This document shows positions 9,965-20,958 of a stretch of DNA of 64,000 bases, piece after piece. Position 1 is the stretch's first letter, and every line of letters begins with the position of its first letter. This DNA comes from a virus, in IMG/VR virus record IMGVR_UViG_3300042367_000228, positions 124,001 to 188,000 of that record, one strand, 5' to 3'. Both the position numbers and the translations under genes were made by a program. The notes under the pieces are model-generated. The model had not been told where the DNA came from. It worked only from the letters and a program-made list of their open reading frames with translations, and did no database searches.

Positions 9965-12900
9965 ATGGCAACACCAGAAATAATTACATTAAAGGAATTT
10001 AATGATGCACAAGTAATAGTAGCTAAGGTATTAGGTGCAGGGTCAGGAGATTACGGTTATAATCAAACAGTAACTAGTTCTCAACAACTATCAGTAACTG
10101 GACCTGAAGTTGCTAAGTTGCGTAATGATATATATCGAGCATTACATCATCAAAAAGGCGTAGCAAATGCTAATACATTAATGCCAGCATTTGTTGCACT
10201 TAACGGTACAGTATCTCAATCGATACGAATTGCAACAACTGGAACTCCGGCAATAGGAACTACTCCTGCAGTACTTGGTACAATAGATAGTGGTAGATTT
10301 TCAATGTTTACCGGTACTGGTGCAAAAGTAACTAATGCAGATACATTTCCTAATTTCATAACCGATCAAAATTGGAACGGAACAACTACACAAACTACTA
10401 CAGTAACGTTTATTGACGCAACTCATATGCGTTCTTTCTTTAATGCTGGTTCTACAATACAAATATTACCATCAAAATCTGGTGTTGTAACTGTAAAAAA
10501 TACAGCATGGACTAATTTGCTTAATTTAGGAACAATTACATTTCAACGTTCTGGTGTTACTACTGCATCAAAGCCATTAGTTACTGATACAACAGGCACT
10601 GGATTTGATACATTAACTAGTACTAATGCTGTTATTTTTTCAAGATCGTCAGATACAAAAACTGAAGTATATACAATTAATGCTAAATTAAGTGGTGATC
10701 ATACAATCATATTTACAAGTACATTTTCAAATTCTGGATCAGATGTTACTGGAACATTATCAAGTACTGTTAAATTATTGCGTGCAAGTTATGATCAAAC
10801 TGATATAGTTAATGTTACTACTTTAAGCATAGGAGCTCCAGTTAGCATCGTATCACTTGGATCAACTACTAATGAACAGTGGAATACATTAGCCGGAACA
10901 ACTGGCGTAACATATTCAGTAGGATCAGTACTTACTACAGTAGTAGCAGGTACGGGATTAGGTACCGGTACTGTTACGTTCCCATATGTAACTATTCCAG
11001 CACCTGGTGTTATATCAACAATAGTTCCTGGTTTAGCTAGTCCGACATATACAATTACTAAAAGTCCAGTTACTTCGCAAATTAGTGAAACAGGAGCATT
11101 TGTTTCAGTTTCATTTACAGTTAATACACATAATTATACCGGTACACACATTTATTATCGTATAGTTAAAGCTAACAGTAGTGCTTCGGATATCATCGAA
11201 GCTGATTTTGTAGATAAACCACTAGCAGGTGCTCTTGCAATTAATCAATCTACAGGTGTATCTGAAACATTAGCGTTAACTGCAAATGCAGATAATGCAA
11301 CAGAAGGGCTTGATAAATTTGATATTGAATTCCGTACAACAGAAAATGTAAATGATCCAGTAGTAACAAGCATTTTAAAAGCGTTTAACGATGTTCCTAT
11401 ATCAATTATAGATACGTCAATTACACCTAAAGTTATACCGCGCACGATACGATTTGCATCACTAGCGGCTGGTAAAATGTCTGCATCAACAACCGAAGGT
11501 GCTACAATATCGTTTGGTATTATTAGTACTGGGATATCAGAACCATATGATACAGTAACCTGGAGAATATATCCAGTAGCAACAAATCCAGTTGTTATTA
11601 CTGCATCAGATTTTAAAGAAGGGATTGAAGGCACATTTACTATGCCAAGCAACCAGCTGTATACATTAGATTTGCATATTAGTGCAGATACAGATGTTAC
11701 TGAAAAGTTAGAAGAGTTTCAAGTATATTTGTATCTAACTGATCCGGTTACAAATGCACCAAATAAAACTAAAAATGCTAATAGTTACATGGTGCAAATT
11801 GGTGCAGATGCGGCGTTGGTTACACAAGGATATGAGGTTCTCACACCATTGCAATTAACAACTGTAGAAGGCGATCCTGTTGGTATTTCAGTTCCTTTTA
11901 AAACACCATATCTACCACCTGCAGGACAGAAAGTATGGTATCGTATTTCAGCACCAGACTCATTAAATGCAGCAGATGGTGCAGATTTTACGGACGGGTT
12001 ATCATCTGGTTCGTGTCCAGTTACGGTAACTGGAAATTCTACTACAGGATCAGGGTCAGGTACTCTTAGAAAGTATGCAAAGAATGATAAAATAACGGAA
12101 GGTACTCAAGGGTTTATTGTAGAGTTTTTTAAAGATAGTGCATTTTCACAAAAATTTGGTGAAACTACTACATTAACAATTACAGAAAATGTTGGATATA
12201 CAGTCACACGGTCGACACCGTCAATGATTGAACCATTAGCCGATGGGTCAACTGCAGGAAAAGTAACAGAAATTACATTTACGTTAAATACTCCATTTAT
12301 TCCAAATTCTCCTGAAACACTAGTAGACTGGGAAGTTAAAAAAATTAATTCCGCCGGCGGAATTGGCGAATTTACTACTAACGATTTTATAGACGGAGAA
12401 ATTAATGGATCTAACCCAGTTGTCGATAATAAAGTAATAGTTACATTACGAGCAAATAACGACGGTCTAACAGAAGGAACTGAGCAGTTTTTTGTAAGAT
12501 TCACTTACCCAGACGGTGACGGTACTGCATATAAAGATAGTCCGATTGCATCAATTACTGAAACTGTTAAGTACACGATCGATGTAGCAGCTGGTAGCTC
12601 AACTTCAATGGTTGAAGCACTAGCGAGCAATTCTCAAGGTGTGGTATTTGATATTACTACGCCATTTTTACCACCAAATACACCGGTATATTGGGAAACA
12701 GTAGTTCCTGCAGGAAACAGGACTTCTAAATTTTTACCAAGTGATTTTGCTGATAATAAAACATCAGGCACGATTTATATAAATCAAGGTGGAACTATTA
12801 CTAATCAAGCAACTCTTACTAGAATTGCAATTATTGATACAGACATTGAAGGCAACGAAACATTTCAAATTATTTTAAAAACCGGAACTGCTAAATCGAC

Positions 12901-15900
12901 CGAAGTTGCAAGAAGTCCAGTTATTACTATTACAGAAGATATTAAAGGTAAGATCGATAAAGGTTCGACTACTACACTTGTTGAAGGTGCAACTGGTGCA
13001 ACATTTAAAATTACTACACCTAAACTGCCAGATGGTACAAAGGTATTCTGGAATATTAATCAAGGTAGTGCAGGTAAAATACAAAATATTGATTTCTTAG
13101 TATCTGATGCTAAAGGTAAATCAGAGCAACGACTAAGTGGCTATGTTCTTACTAAATCTAATGCAGCTACATTAACAATTGCAGCTAGAAAAGATGTAGT
13201 TCTTAATAGTTCAGACGGAACAGAACCTGATGAAAAATTTACTATTTCGATAAGAATTGGATCAGAAACTGCTGACATTGAAGATACCACCTCGGAGATT
13301 ACAATACAAGATGTTTCATCATATGTAATCACTGCTGATCAGACTGCAGTTAAAGAGTCTGACGGTTTATCATTAGCAACGTCTAGAACAGTAACATTTA
13401 CTGTATATACTCCATATATGGATGACGGAACAGTATTGTACTGGACAACAGCATCGTCTGCTGGAACGATTACTGCTTCTGATTTTAAAGATGGTTTATT
13501 AAGAGATACTGTTAAGGTATATAAAAATAAAGCGACTATTATTCGATCAATGAATGATGATCAAACTTCAGAAGGAAATGAAAAATTTTATATACAAATT
13601 AGAGAAGGCGGATACGACAATCCTGTAGTTAAAGGAGGTGTAAGTCCGGGCGTGCTAATATATGACAATTCTCAAGGAGCACCTGAGCCGGAACCACCAG
13701 GAAAACCAACAGCAGTAGTAACCACCTTAACAAATAGTTTAACATTTGTTGAAGGCAGTACAATTAGGTTACAAGTTGCTACTACTAATGTATTACCGAC
13801 TGATAATTGTTTTTGGTCGGCATATAGTGTAGCACCGGGCGGAATAGTAGATGATTTAAGTAAAATTCAAAGTTCTGCAGCAATCCATGTACAGGGATCA
13901 AGTGATCCACGAACAGTTACTATAGAAGATATTGTAGTAACTCCTGATTTAATAAATGAAGGTGCTGAAGTATTTATTTTTCAATTTCATAAAGGGTCGG
14001 TAGCATCTAAAGCTATTGGGTATCTTCCAATAACATTAGTCGACACGGTTAAATATTCAATTTTTGTAACTAATTCGTTAATTTCTGAAGCAGGAAATAC
14101 TCAGACAACATTTAATATTACAACGCCGTTAACAAACACATTGTTAAAATGGACAATTGTACCTGAATCTGGTAATTCAGGTACTGGTGTATCTGGCGCA
14201 GATTTTACTGTTGCAAATATTTATAATTTTGATTCACCGTCAATGACTGGAACTGTAGCAATTGGCGCAAATGGTACTGGTGCATTTGCATTATCTGCTG
14301 CAACTGATAGTATTGCTGAAGTTACTGAAAAATTCCATATTATACTTAAAAAACCAGGAACTGGCGGTGCATATGAAGTTATTCCGGATTTGCAATCAGA
14401 CGTAGTTAGTATACAAGATCTTACAGGATACACATTGACTCCTACTGCAGTAGGATACAATTTACCCTCAGCATCTTATACTGTTACTGCAGGTACATCT
14501 ATAACTTATACATTAACTACTCCAAAGATATCTAAATTATCAAATCCTTGGAAATGGGAGTTACTTGGTAGCAATTTAGTAGGTATGATGTCTACATCTG
14601 GATATATTACAGTTAATGCAACTGATATTTCGTATTCATTTATTGTTACAACCAATGCTGAAAAAATTCTTGATACTAAAAAGTTTACAGTTCAAATTAC
14701 TGATTTTGACGGTGGTAAAAAAACGGTATCAGGTAATCCAACAATAACTATAACCGCAGGTGTAAAAAATACAATTGTTCCAAAAGTTAACGGTGCAGTG
14801 CTTGAATCACCATATAACATAACTGAGTCAACCGCAGTAACATTTGCAGTTGTATCAACATTGCCAAAGGTATATTGGTATCTTGCTCAAACTACAACTG
14901 AAGAAACTGCAAATACTAATAAAATAGATTCAAATGATTTTTCAACTAACCAACCGTTAGCTGGTACACTAGTACCAAGCCCTACCGCTAAAACAGCAAG
15001 TTTTACATTAACATTTGCAAATAAATTGAATAGAAAACATGGTAATAAGAAATTTCATATTATTTTAAGTGATGTTGCACCTAGTACTCCAATTCAGTCA
15101 GCGTTACCTACTGCATTAGTGTCAACTGAAACTATTACCAGAACTGAAAATACAGTATACACAATTACTCCAAGTTTGTCAGCGCCGTATTATACAAATG
15201 AAGGAACTGCAGTTACATTTACAGTAACTACACCGTTTATTTCAGCTGACACGTTCTATAAATGGGAAGTTGTTTCGACTGGTGTTTCGTCTATTTCGAC
15301 TGTTCAGGTTAATACTAGTGCTAATGTTACACAAACTACTCCTGGCGCGTTGTCTGGTACATTTAAAGTGTTTTCTGCAACTAACTCAGGAACGTTTGCA
15401 ATAACAGTTACAAATGACAATATTGATAATACTAGATCGTATCAAATTAGAATTTCTGATACATCTAATGCTGTAAAAATTCAAACTAATGATCCGGGAA
15501 ATCAAATAATTTATGTTGAATCTAACCCAACATGGGGAATTATTGCAACTGCATCAGCAACTAGCGACACAGAAATTGCGAGTATAATGGAAGGAGATCC
15601 TATTACTATTACTGTTACTCGTCCTGCGTCGGCTCCTGATAACACAATTAAAAAAATAAGATGGTCAGTAGTTAAAAGTGATAATGATTCAACCTTTATA
15701 CCATCTCATGTTGTTATGCCATCTTCTAATACTGCTTCAGTAAAATCAGACGGCACATTTATCTTTTCATTTAAGGCAAGTATTGATAATCCGTTATCAA
15801 GTCCTAACACTAATCGAACATTTAAGATTGCATTAACTGATGATTCGTTAAATCCAATTAGTAATGTTGACGATCTTGTTATTACTATTACTGATTACTT

Positions 15901-18900
15901 ATGTTTATCAGTAGTTGATGACGGTTCTCCATCTACCGGAAATCCAACAATTAATGAAGGTGTAAGCGGTAATACTATAAAATTTACTGTTACTGCTAAA
16001 GAATCAGATATCGGACATGCATTAACATATAAAATATTCCCAGTTGGAATGCAGACTACTGATTTTGTTAATATATCATCGTTTACAGGTACTACTGATT
16101 TAGTAAGTGCAAATAAAACTGTAGAGTTTACATTATCTACTACTCCTGATTCAACTACTAATAAAACTGCTAAATCGTTTTATGTAACATTTACAAGTAC
16201 AGTAACACCTACAGGTAACATAAACACTTGTAAGTCAAGAGTTGTTAATGTAGCAGATTCGTCAAAGACTGCAGCACCGGAAAATTATGCAGTTGAAGAC
16301 AATGGTACAAATCCATTACCGTCAAAATTATTACCGTCTATAAATGAAGGCGGCGACGGTAGTAGCATAACATTTACTGTTACTACTAAAACTACTGACA
16401 ATGGAAATCCATTATATTGGCGAATAAAAAACCCATCAGGGGCGTATATTAATGAAAAATGTTTTTCAATTGGATCATTAACAGGTCAGACTGCTAATGT
16501 TGCAAGTAGAACAGCAACATTAACATTAACTGCAGTGGCAGACACCGCAGATAATAAACCAGCTAAAAAGTTTTATGTCGAATTTAGTACAACTTCTACG
16601 TTCCCAAAAACAATTGCAACTGGGTTAACATCTCGTACTGTTGATATTGCTGATACATCTAAAACATATTATCCGCCTTCTGCAGTTAGTATCGAGGTAA
16701 CATATATGCCAGCAGTAGTGTATCCGGGGGATAAATTTGTAGTTCAATGTAAATTAGCATCGACTACTTCAACTCCATTACCTGCATCGCCATTATTAAA
16801 GGTATCATGGGTTATTAATTCGGCTAACACTACCATTGCGGCAAATGTTAGACAACAATCTAAAGCTGATACACAAATTGGCGGAGTAGCGATGTCTCAA
16901 ACTGCTACACTTAAAAATCGTACAGGAACTACATTAGCAAATTCACAATTTTGTGTTCTTCCTTTGTTAGCATATAATAATCCTAATTTTGTAAGTAATA
17001 ATGACCCATGTGGTAATTTTACAATAACATTTACAGTGACTGATCCTGTTACAAATAAAACAGTTTCGGCAACAACTGATCCAATTCAGTGGAATCATAT
17101 AGTAATAAAACAAACGATAAAAAACTCTGGACCATGGTCTATTCCAAAAGATGCTAATTTTGTTAATATAAAACTTTATGGTGGTGCCGGTGACGGTGGC
17201 GTTGATACTGGTGGTAGTAGAACAGGCGGGTACGGTGCAACTGGTGACATTGTTATTGGTACTGTTAATGTTCAAAATATTTTATCAAAAAGTTTATATT
17301 TTAAATTTATACGTGGTTCAGACGGTGGCCCTGCTAAAACAAGTGGCTGGAAAATTGCAGCAGGAACAACAGGCGGTGGCGCCGCAGTAGTATATCCTGG
17401 TATAAATGATAAAGGAACAGTAATTGCAGTTGCAGCAGGCGGCGGCGCAGGTGGTAATCAATGGACCAATGACGGCGGATCTGGTAGAAATGGAGCAGCA
17501 CCGACATTTGTTACAACGTATAGCTCATCAGTTGATAACGTTGGATTTTCAGTTGCACCAACATATGGCAACGGTGGTGCAGGGGCACCCAGAGGTACAA
17601 ACAATACTACTGGTATTGATGACAACAATGATAGACGCGGACCACGTTACGGCGGTGGCGGCGGTGTGTCGTATGTTCCTGCAACCTTTTCTCGTATAGC
17701 AGGAGAAATAGGAATAAACGGAGTGCCGCCAGGAGCTGTAGGTGAAAATCCGTTTGCGGTAGTTTCGTATTCACCGATATGTGCTGGACAAGCTATAGAG
17801 TCTTATGAATATATTGAATCGGGAACATACAAAGTTACTGTTCCTGCAGGAATTGCACATGCTAATGTTGTAGTAATTGGTGCAGGAGGCGGTGGCGGTG
17901 GTGCAGGCGGAACTGCATTAACTATTGATAATTCTGTTTATACATCTTATCCAACACAAACAGCTTCAAGTGACGTAACTGCATTTTTAAACAAATATGG
18001 AATCTACGGCGGTGCCGGAACAACTACGATTAAAGCATCGTATAGAACATCATTTGCTGCACCAAAACAATTAACAAATTATATATTAACCTATTATGGA
18101 AATAATTCAGGATATATCACACTTAATGGTACTAAACATTCGTTTAGTTCTAGTACATGGGCATTAGTAACTAAATCTATTACGCTAACTAATAAATTTG
18201 ATCGTAAAATTGAAGTATCCGCAACAATTAAGGCCGCGTCGTATTCAGCCTTAGTAGGAACAAATGTTACAGGTACCGGTACTGGTGCAAAGTTTAATGT
18301 AACAATAGCCGGAACAGTGTATACGACTGTTAAAATATATGCAGCGGGTAAAAATTATGCAGTAGGTGATCAAATTACAATTAGTGGTCGTAATTTAGGT
18401 GGTACTGACGTAAATAATCTCGTAATTACAGTTGCAACAGTAAATAGTGGAAAGATTGCTACTATTACTACAGTTGGTACAGCGGATGGGCATTATATTG
18501 CTGCAACGTTAAGAGTTGATGACGGGTCAGACACATTATTTGATCCTGCTATTCATAGTACAAACGATAACAAAAATTTTTATAGAGAAGAAGATATCTT
18601 ATGGACGACACGTAAACCTAAAAATCTTATTACTGCTGGAGTAGGCACAAGTAATGGTAGTAGCGGAGCAGGCGGCGGTGCAGGCGGCGGTGAAGTTACC
18701 ACTATAGCTGTTACAAGTGGGGACGAACTTACAGTAGTAGTCGGAGCAGGCGGTAAAGGTGGTACTGGACAATACGACACATCTGCAGGTGCAGCTGGGC
18801 AAGTTGGCGGTTCTAGTTCAATAACAGGAACAGGTGTATCAGTTACTGTATCGGGCGGTAATTATGGAAGCAGTTCTTCGTCAGGAGTTGCAGCTGCAGG

Positions 18901-19129
18901 CGGTGCTGGCGGAGCTGGTGCTGCAGAAGTCGGAGGTGCAGGATTACCAGGTAAAACTAATACATCTACATCTGTTACTACAACTGCAGGCGGTGCTGGC
19001 GGCGTAAACACAACATCGTACGGTGGAGGTGGTAGTGGCGGGAGTTTAGTCGAATCTACCCAAGAAACTATATTTAATTCAGGTACAGCCGGACGTCCGG
19101 GATATGTGTTAATAGCATGGCGTCCGTAA
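9965..19129 (+). CDS. giant Calx-beta-like repeat adhesin with a glycine-rich tip
   Basis: At 3054 residues this is the largest gene here. The N-terminal 60 residues look like a virion-attachment segment. From about residue 380 to 2250 the protein is a chain of at least 14 modules of roughly 100-120 residues. Each ends with an acidic turn and a strand such as TEGNEKFYIQI, IEGNETFQIIL or AEVTEKFHIIL, the hallmark of Calx-beta-like folds, which often bind calcium. From about residue 2400 to the end come glycine-rich runs (GGGGGGAGG, GGAGG), interrupted by a YAVGDQI..SG module. Glycine-rich tips are known receptor-binding ends of T4-like fibres and gp38-type adhesins. Host-recognition fibre is the inference. 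Start supported by AAGGA before the ATG. Confidence 0.8.
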   Translation: MATPEIITLKEFNDAQVIVAKVLGAGSGDYGYNQTVTSSQQLSVTGPEVAKLRNDIYRALHHQKGVANANTLMPAFVALNGTVSQSIRIATTGTPAIGTTPAVLGTIDSGRFSMFTGTGAKVTNADTFPNFITDQNWNGTTTQTTTVTFIDATHMRSFFNAGSTIQILPSKSGVVTVKNTAWTNLLNLGTITFQRSGVTTASKPLVTDTTGTGFDTLTSTNAVIFSRSSDTKTEVYTINAKLSGDHTIIFTSTFSNSGSDVTGTLSSTVKLLRASYDQTDIVNVTTLSIGAPVSIVSLGSTTNEQWNTLAGTTGVTYSVGSVLTTVVAGTGLGTGTVTFPYVTIPAPGVISTIVPGLASPTYTITKSPVTSQISETGAFVSVSFTVNTHNYTGTHIYYRIVKANSSASDIIEADFVDKPLAGALAINQSTGVSETLALTANADNATEGLDKFDIEFRTTENVNDPVVTSILKAFNDVPISIIDTSITPKVIPRTIRFASLAAGKMSASTTEGATISFGIISTGISEPYDTVTWRIYPVATNPVVITASDFKEGIEGTFTMPSNQLYTLDLHISADTDVTEKLEEFQVYLYLTDPVTNAPNKTKNANSYMVQIGADAALVTQGYEVLTPLQLTTVEGDPVGISVPFKTPYLPPAGQKVWYRISAPDSLNAADGADFTDGLSSGSCPVTVTGNSTTGSGSGTLRKYAKNDKITEGTQGFIVEFFKDSAFSQKFGETTTLTITENVGYTVTRSTPSMIEPLADGSTAGKVTEITFTLNTPFIPNSPETLVDWEVKKINSAGGIGEFTTNDFIDGEINGSNPVVDNKVIVTLRANNDGLTEGTEQFFVRFTYPDGDGTAYKDSPIASITETVKYTIDVAAGSSTSMVEALASNSQGVVFDITTPFLPPNTPVYWETVVPAGNRTSKFLPSDFADNKTSGTIYINQGGTITNQATLTRIAIIDTDIEGNETFQIILKTGTAKSTEVARSPVITITEDIKGKIDKGSTTTLVEGATGATFKITTPKLPDGTKVFWNINQGSAGKIQNIDFLVSDAKGKSEQRLSGYVLTKSNAATLTIAARKDVVLNSSDGTEPDEKFTISIRIGSETADIEDTTSEITIQDVSSYVITADQTAVKESDGLSLATSRTVTFTVYTPYMDDGTVLYWTTASSAGTITASDFKDGLLRDTVKVYKNKATIIRSMNDDQTSEGNEKFYIQIREGGYDNPVVKGGVSPGVLIYDNSQGAPEPEPPGKPTAVVTTLTNSLTFVEGSTIRLQVATTNVLPTDNCFWSAYSVAPGGIVDDLSKIQSSAAIHVQGSSDPRTVTIEDIVVTPDLINEGAEVFIFQFHKGSVASKAIGYLPITLVDTVKYSIFVTNSLISEAGNTQTTFNITTPLTNTLLKWTIVPESGNSGTGVSGADFTVANIYNFDSPSMTGTVAIGANGTGAFALSAATDSIAEVTEKFHIILKKPGTGGAYEVIPDLQSDVVSIQDLTGYTLTPTAVGYNLPSASYTVTAGTSITYTLTTPKISKLSNPWKWELLGSNLVGMMSTSGYITVNATDISYSFIVTTNAEKILDTKKFTVQITDFDGGKKTVSGNPTITITAGVKNTIVPKVNGAVLESPYNITESTAVTFAVVSTLPKVYWYLAQTTTEETANTNKIDSNDFSTNQPLAGTLVPSPTAKTASFTLTFANKLNRKHGNKKFHIILSDVAPSTPIQSALPTALVSTETITRTENTVYTITPSLSAPYYTNEGTAVTFTVTTPFISADTFYKWEVVSTGVSSISTVQVNTSANVTQTTPGALSGTFKVFSATNSGTFAITVTNDNIDNTRSYQIRISDTSNAVKIQTNDPGNQIIYVESNPTWGIIATASATSDTEIASIMEGDPITITVTRPASAPDNTIKKIRWSVVKSDNDSTFIPSHVVMPSSNTASVKSDGTFIFSFKASIDNPLSSPNTNRTFKIALTDDSLNPISNVDDLVITITDYLCLSVVDDGSPSTGNPTINEGVSGNTIKFTVTAKESDIGHALTYKIFPVGMQTTDFVNISSFTGTTDLVSANKTVEFTLSTTPDSTTNKTAKSFYVTFTSTVTPTGNINTCKSRVVNVADSSKTAAPENYAVEDNGTNPLPSKLLPSINEGGDGSSITFTVTTKTTDNGNPLYWRIKNPSGAYINEKCFSIGSLTGQTANVASRTATLTLTAVADTADNKPAKKFYVEFSTTSTFPKTIATGLTSRTVDIADTSKTYYPPSAVSIEVTYMPAVVYPGDKFVVQCKLASTTSTPLPASPLLKVSWVINSANTTIAANVRQQSKADTQIGGVAMSQTATLKNRTGTTLANSQFCVLPLLAYNNPNFVSNNDPCGNFTITFTVTDPVTNKTVSATTDPIQWNHIVIKQTIKNSGPWSIPKDANFVNIKLYGGAGDGGVDTGGSRTGGYGATGDIVIGTVNVQNILSKSLYFKFIRGSDGGPAKTSGWKIAAGTTGGGAAVVYPGINDKGTVIAVAAGGGAGGNQWTNDGGSGRNGAAPTFVTTYSSSVDNVGFSVAPTYGNGGAGAPRGTNNTTGIDDNNDRRGPRYGGGGGVSYVPATFSRIAGEIGINGVPPGAVGENPFAVVSYSPICAGQAIESYEYIESGTYKVTVPAGIAHANVVVIGAGGGGGGAGGTALTIDNSVYTSYPTQTASSDVTAFLNKYGIYGGAGTTTIKASYRTSFAAPKQLTNYILTYYGNNSGYITLNGTKHSFSSSTWALVTKSITLTNKFDRKIEVSATIKAASYSALVGTNVTGTGTGAKFNVTIAGTVYTTVKIYAAGKNYAVGDQITISGRNLGGTDVNNLVITVATVNSGKIATITTVGTADGHYIAATLRVDDGSDTLFDPAIHSTNDNKNFYREEDILWTTRKPKNLITAGVGTSNGSSGAGGGAGGGEVTTIAVTSGDELTVVVGAGGKGGTGQYDTSAGAAGQVGGSSSITGTGVSVTVSGGNYGSSSSSGVAAAGGAGGAGAAEVGGAGLPGKTNTSTSVTTTAGGAGGVNTTSYGGGGSGGSLVESTQETIFNSGTAGRPGYVLIAWRP

Positions 19130-19146
19130 TACGATAATAGAGAAAT

Positions 19147-19174
19147 AAAAAAAGCCAGCAATGCTGGCTTTTTT
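19147..19174. terminator. bidirectional intrinsic terminator
   Basis: A perfect six-pair GC-rich stem (GCCAGC and GCTGGC) is flanked by seven A on the left and six T on the right, so it works in both directions. It sits between the convergent adhesin gene and thyX. Confidence 0.9.
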
Positions 19175-19178
19175 GTGA

Positions 19179-19961
19179 TTAGTGTTTATAAAAATTAAAT
19201 AAGTGTTGCCACCAGTTAACCAGTTTATGTTCAACAAGATCTTCTTTAATAACATCGGGAATAGTAACAAATGTCTCTGATTCTTCCTTATAAACAAAGT
19301 CATTTACCATTGGAAATACTGCGCTAATTGCTTGCGCACATGCTACAGCAACTTGTTTGTGTTCAAGCTGTGTATCCACGTTACTGCGCACTTGTATGTA
19401 GTGAATCCATGAGCGCAACGTCCCGTTAACATACACGCGACTTTTAGTATTACCTTCTGGAAGAACAACACGAGCTTGTTCTTTAGCAATTCCTTTGCTA
19501 ATTGCCCATGCATACTGTACTTTTGCTGCTTCAATAAGATATTGCTGTCTTAGTTTCCATTCGTTATTAATTGCTTCTTCTTCAACAGTATTAACTGTGA
19601 TAGAGTTTTGACGATTCTTAGGATCTTGGAAACGTGCTTCACGTATTTCAAAAGACAAGTCATCAGTTGGATCTGCATAACGTTGACTAAACTCTTGGAA
19701 TCTAAATGAAGCGTGGCGTAGTAATTGACGTGCAATATCACGGGTGGTATTGATTTCTAAACATACATTAACCATTTCAAGTGGTGACCAATGTTTATGT
19801 TTAATTAAGTAGTTGATGAGTTTTTCTGAAGTTTCTGTATTAAACTGATTTGAAGGATTACTTACTCTTGCACAAAATGCTATAAGTTCTTGTGCATCGG
19901 TAATTCCTAACTCAGCAAATTCTTCAGTTGGTTGAGAATATGATACTAATTTAATGTTCAT
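19179..19961 (-). CDS. thyX: flavin-dependent thymidylate synthase ThyX
   Basis: 260 residues, a normal length for ThyX. The enzyme makes dTMP from dUMP using methylene-tetrahydrofolate and FAD. The ThyX signature is visible at residues 82-95 (RHASFRFQEFSQRY), corresponding to the RHR-x7-S type motif, and the C-terminal RSWIHYIQVR segment is also typical. It is common in marine T4-like phages and fits the AT-rich genome's demand for thymidine, together with the dCMP deaminase at 59152. It ends against the bidirectional terminator and starts four bases inside the end of the upstream gene. Confidence 0.95.
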   Translation of the reverse strand: MNIKLVSYSQPTEEFAELGITDAQELIAFCARVSNPSNQFNTETSEKLINYLIKHKHWSPLEMVNVCLEINTTRDIARQLLRHASFRFQEFSQRYADPTDDLSFEIREARFQDPKNRQNSITVNTVEEEAINNEWKLRQQYLIEAAKVQYAWAISKGIAKEQARVVLPEGNTKSRVYVNGTLRSWIHYIQVRSNVDTQLEHKQVAVACAQAISAVFPMVNDFVYKEESETFVTIPDVIKEDLVEHKLVNWWQHLFNFYKH

Positions 19962-20278
19962 AATTTATTTTTTTTAAAAAATTTATTAGTTGATTTTTCA
20001 ATGTCTTTTTTAATTTTAACTGCGTCAATTTTAAAATTAACATCGTCTATGCGATCTTCGTATGAAGTGAGTAAGTCAGACAAACTTGTTTGAAAACTTT
20101 CCCAGCCTTCTTTTTTTAATTTTGCTGTTAATTTTATTTCCCAAGACTTATTATCTTTAAAATTAACAATTACGGAATGTAAATAAAGAAGAGGTATCTT
20201 ATTAATAGACACCTCTTCTAATACTTCAGGCCAAACTGCAATCACATCCTCAGGAAGTGGTTTCTTTTGGACTGTCAA
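19958..20278 (-). CDS. conserved hypothetical protein
   Basis: 106 residues, acidic and lysine-rich, with a basic C-terminal tail (KKDIEKSTNKFFKKNK) and no recognised motif. The start appears to be TTG, preceded by AAGG at a suitable distance; no in-frame ATG is available near the N-terminus. It overlaps the end of the upstream gene by 29 bases and thyX by four, so the three are likely co-translated. The function is unknown. Confidence 0.6.
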   Translation of the reverse strand: MTVQKKPLPEDVIAVWPEVLEEVSINKIPLLYLHSVIVNFKDNKSWEIKLTAKLKKEGWESFQTSLSDLLTSYEDRIDDVNFKIDAVKIKKDIEKSTNKFFKKNKL

Positions 20279-20957
20279 CTTTTGCCTTAGCTACTTTTTT
20301 AGTAGTTACTTTGTCTGATTCTAGTGCCTCAGCTACTGCCTCAGCTACTGCTGCGTCTCTTGCTTCTAGCAAATCAGTTTTAGATTTTTTAACTGTAGGA
20401 ACAAGTTCTTCGGCTTGTCTACGTAAAGAAGCAGCTTCTTTTGATAACCGATCTGCTTCTGAACGATAGTGTTTAGCTTTTTGCTCGGGAGTTAAAAGCT
20501 CTACTAATGCTGATTTTGGTTCTTCAGATTTTACAGTTTCTTTTTCTTGGAACGGTTCAATTTTAGTTGGCGATTTAAGTGATAATTCGTCAACTGTTGT
20601 ACCACGTTGTTCTGCAATAATTTGATTTAACTCGGACAATTTAATTGAAACTGTATGCGTTGGTAACATTTCGACTTGATCTGTTGAAATTTTTACCAAT
20701 CTATTTTGACTATGTAATGCAGTTAACATAACATACCCATCTGGAAAATTAGTACGTGCTAATGCTTCCGCAAATTCATAAGCAGCTTGTCCGGCATTGC
20801 TTTCTACTAAATTAATAATCGCATCGTGATAACTATCTGGTAAATTTTCAGTAGGAACAATTAGGCAATTATATGCCTCACCGGGTAATGTACGATATGC
20901 AACAATGCATTTTTTGCCGGAGCTAATAACTCTACCAACATGTTTAAGTTCGGCCAT
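20250..20957 (-). CDS. conserved hypothetical protein with coiled-coil C-terminus
   Basis: The ATG at 20957 (MAELKHVG) is chosen because it lies just after the stop of the upstream gene at 20959; a longer in-frame start would overlap that gene. About 235 residues. The N-terminal 120 residues look globular. Residues about 150-215 are an Ala/Glu/Lys-rich coiled coil and the tail is lysine-rich. No enzymatic motif was recognised. Its position with the next two small genes suggests one early operon. Confidence 0.65.
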   Translation of the reverse strand: MAELKHVGRVISSGKKCIVAYRTLPGEAYNCLIVPTENLPDSYHDAIINLVESNAGQAAYEFAEALARTNFPDGYVMLTALHSQNRLVKISTDQVEMLPTHTVSIKLSELNQIIAEQRGTTVDELSLKSPTKIEPFQEKETVKSEEPKSALVELLTPEQKAKHYRSEADRLSKEAASLRRQAEELVPTVKKSKTDLLEARDAAVAEAVAEALESDKVTTKKVAKAKVDSPKETTS

Positions 20958-20958
20958 A

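Noticed and set aside
17178-17699. Two plus-strand frames (17178..17390 and 17424..17699) inside the adhesin gene
   Set aside because: They arise from the glycine-codon repeats in another frame; their composition (Val/Leu and Gln/Ala/His runs) is a shadow of GGN codons and no ribosome site precedes them.
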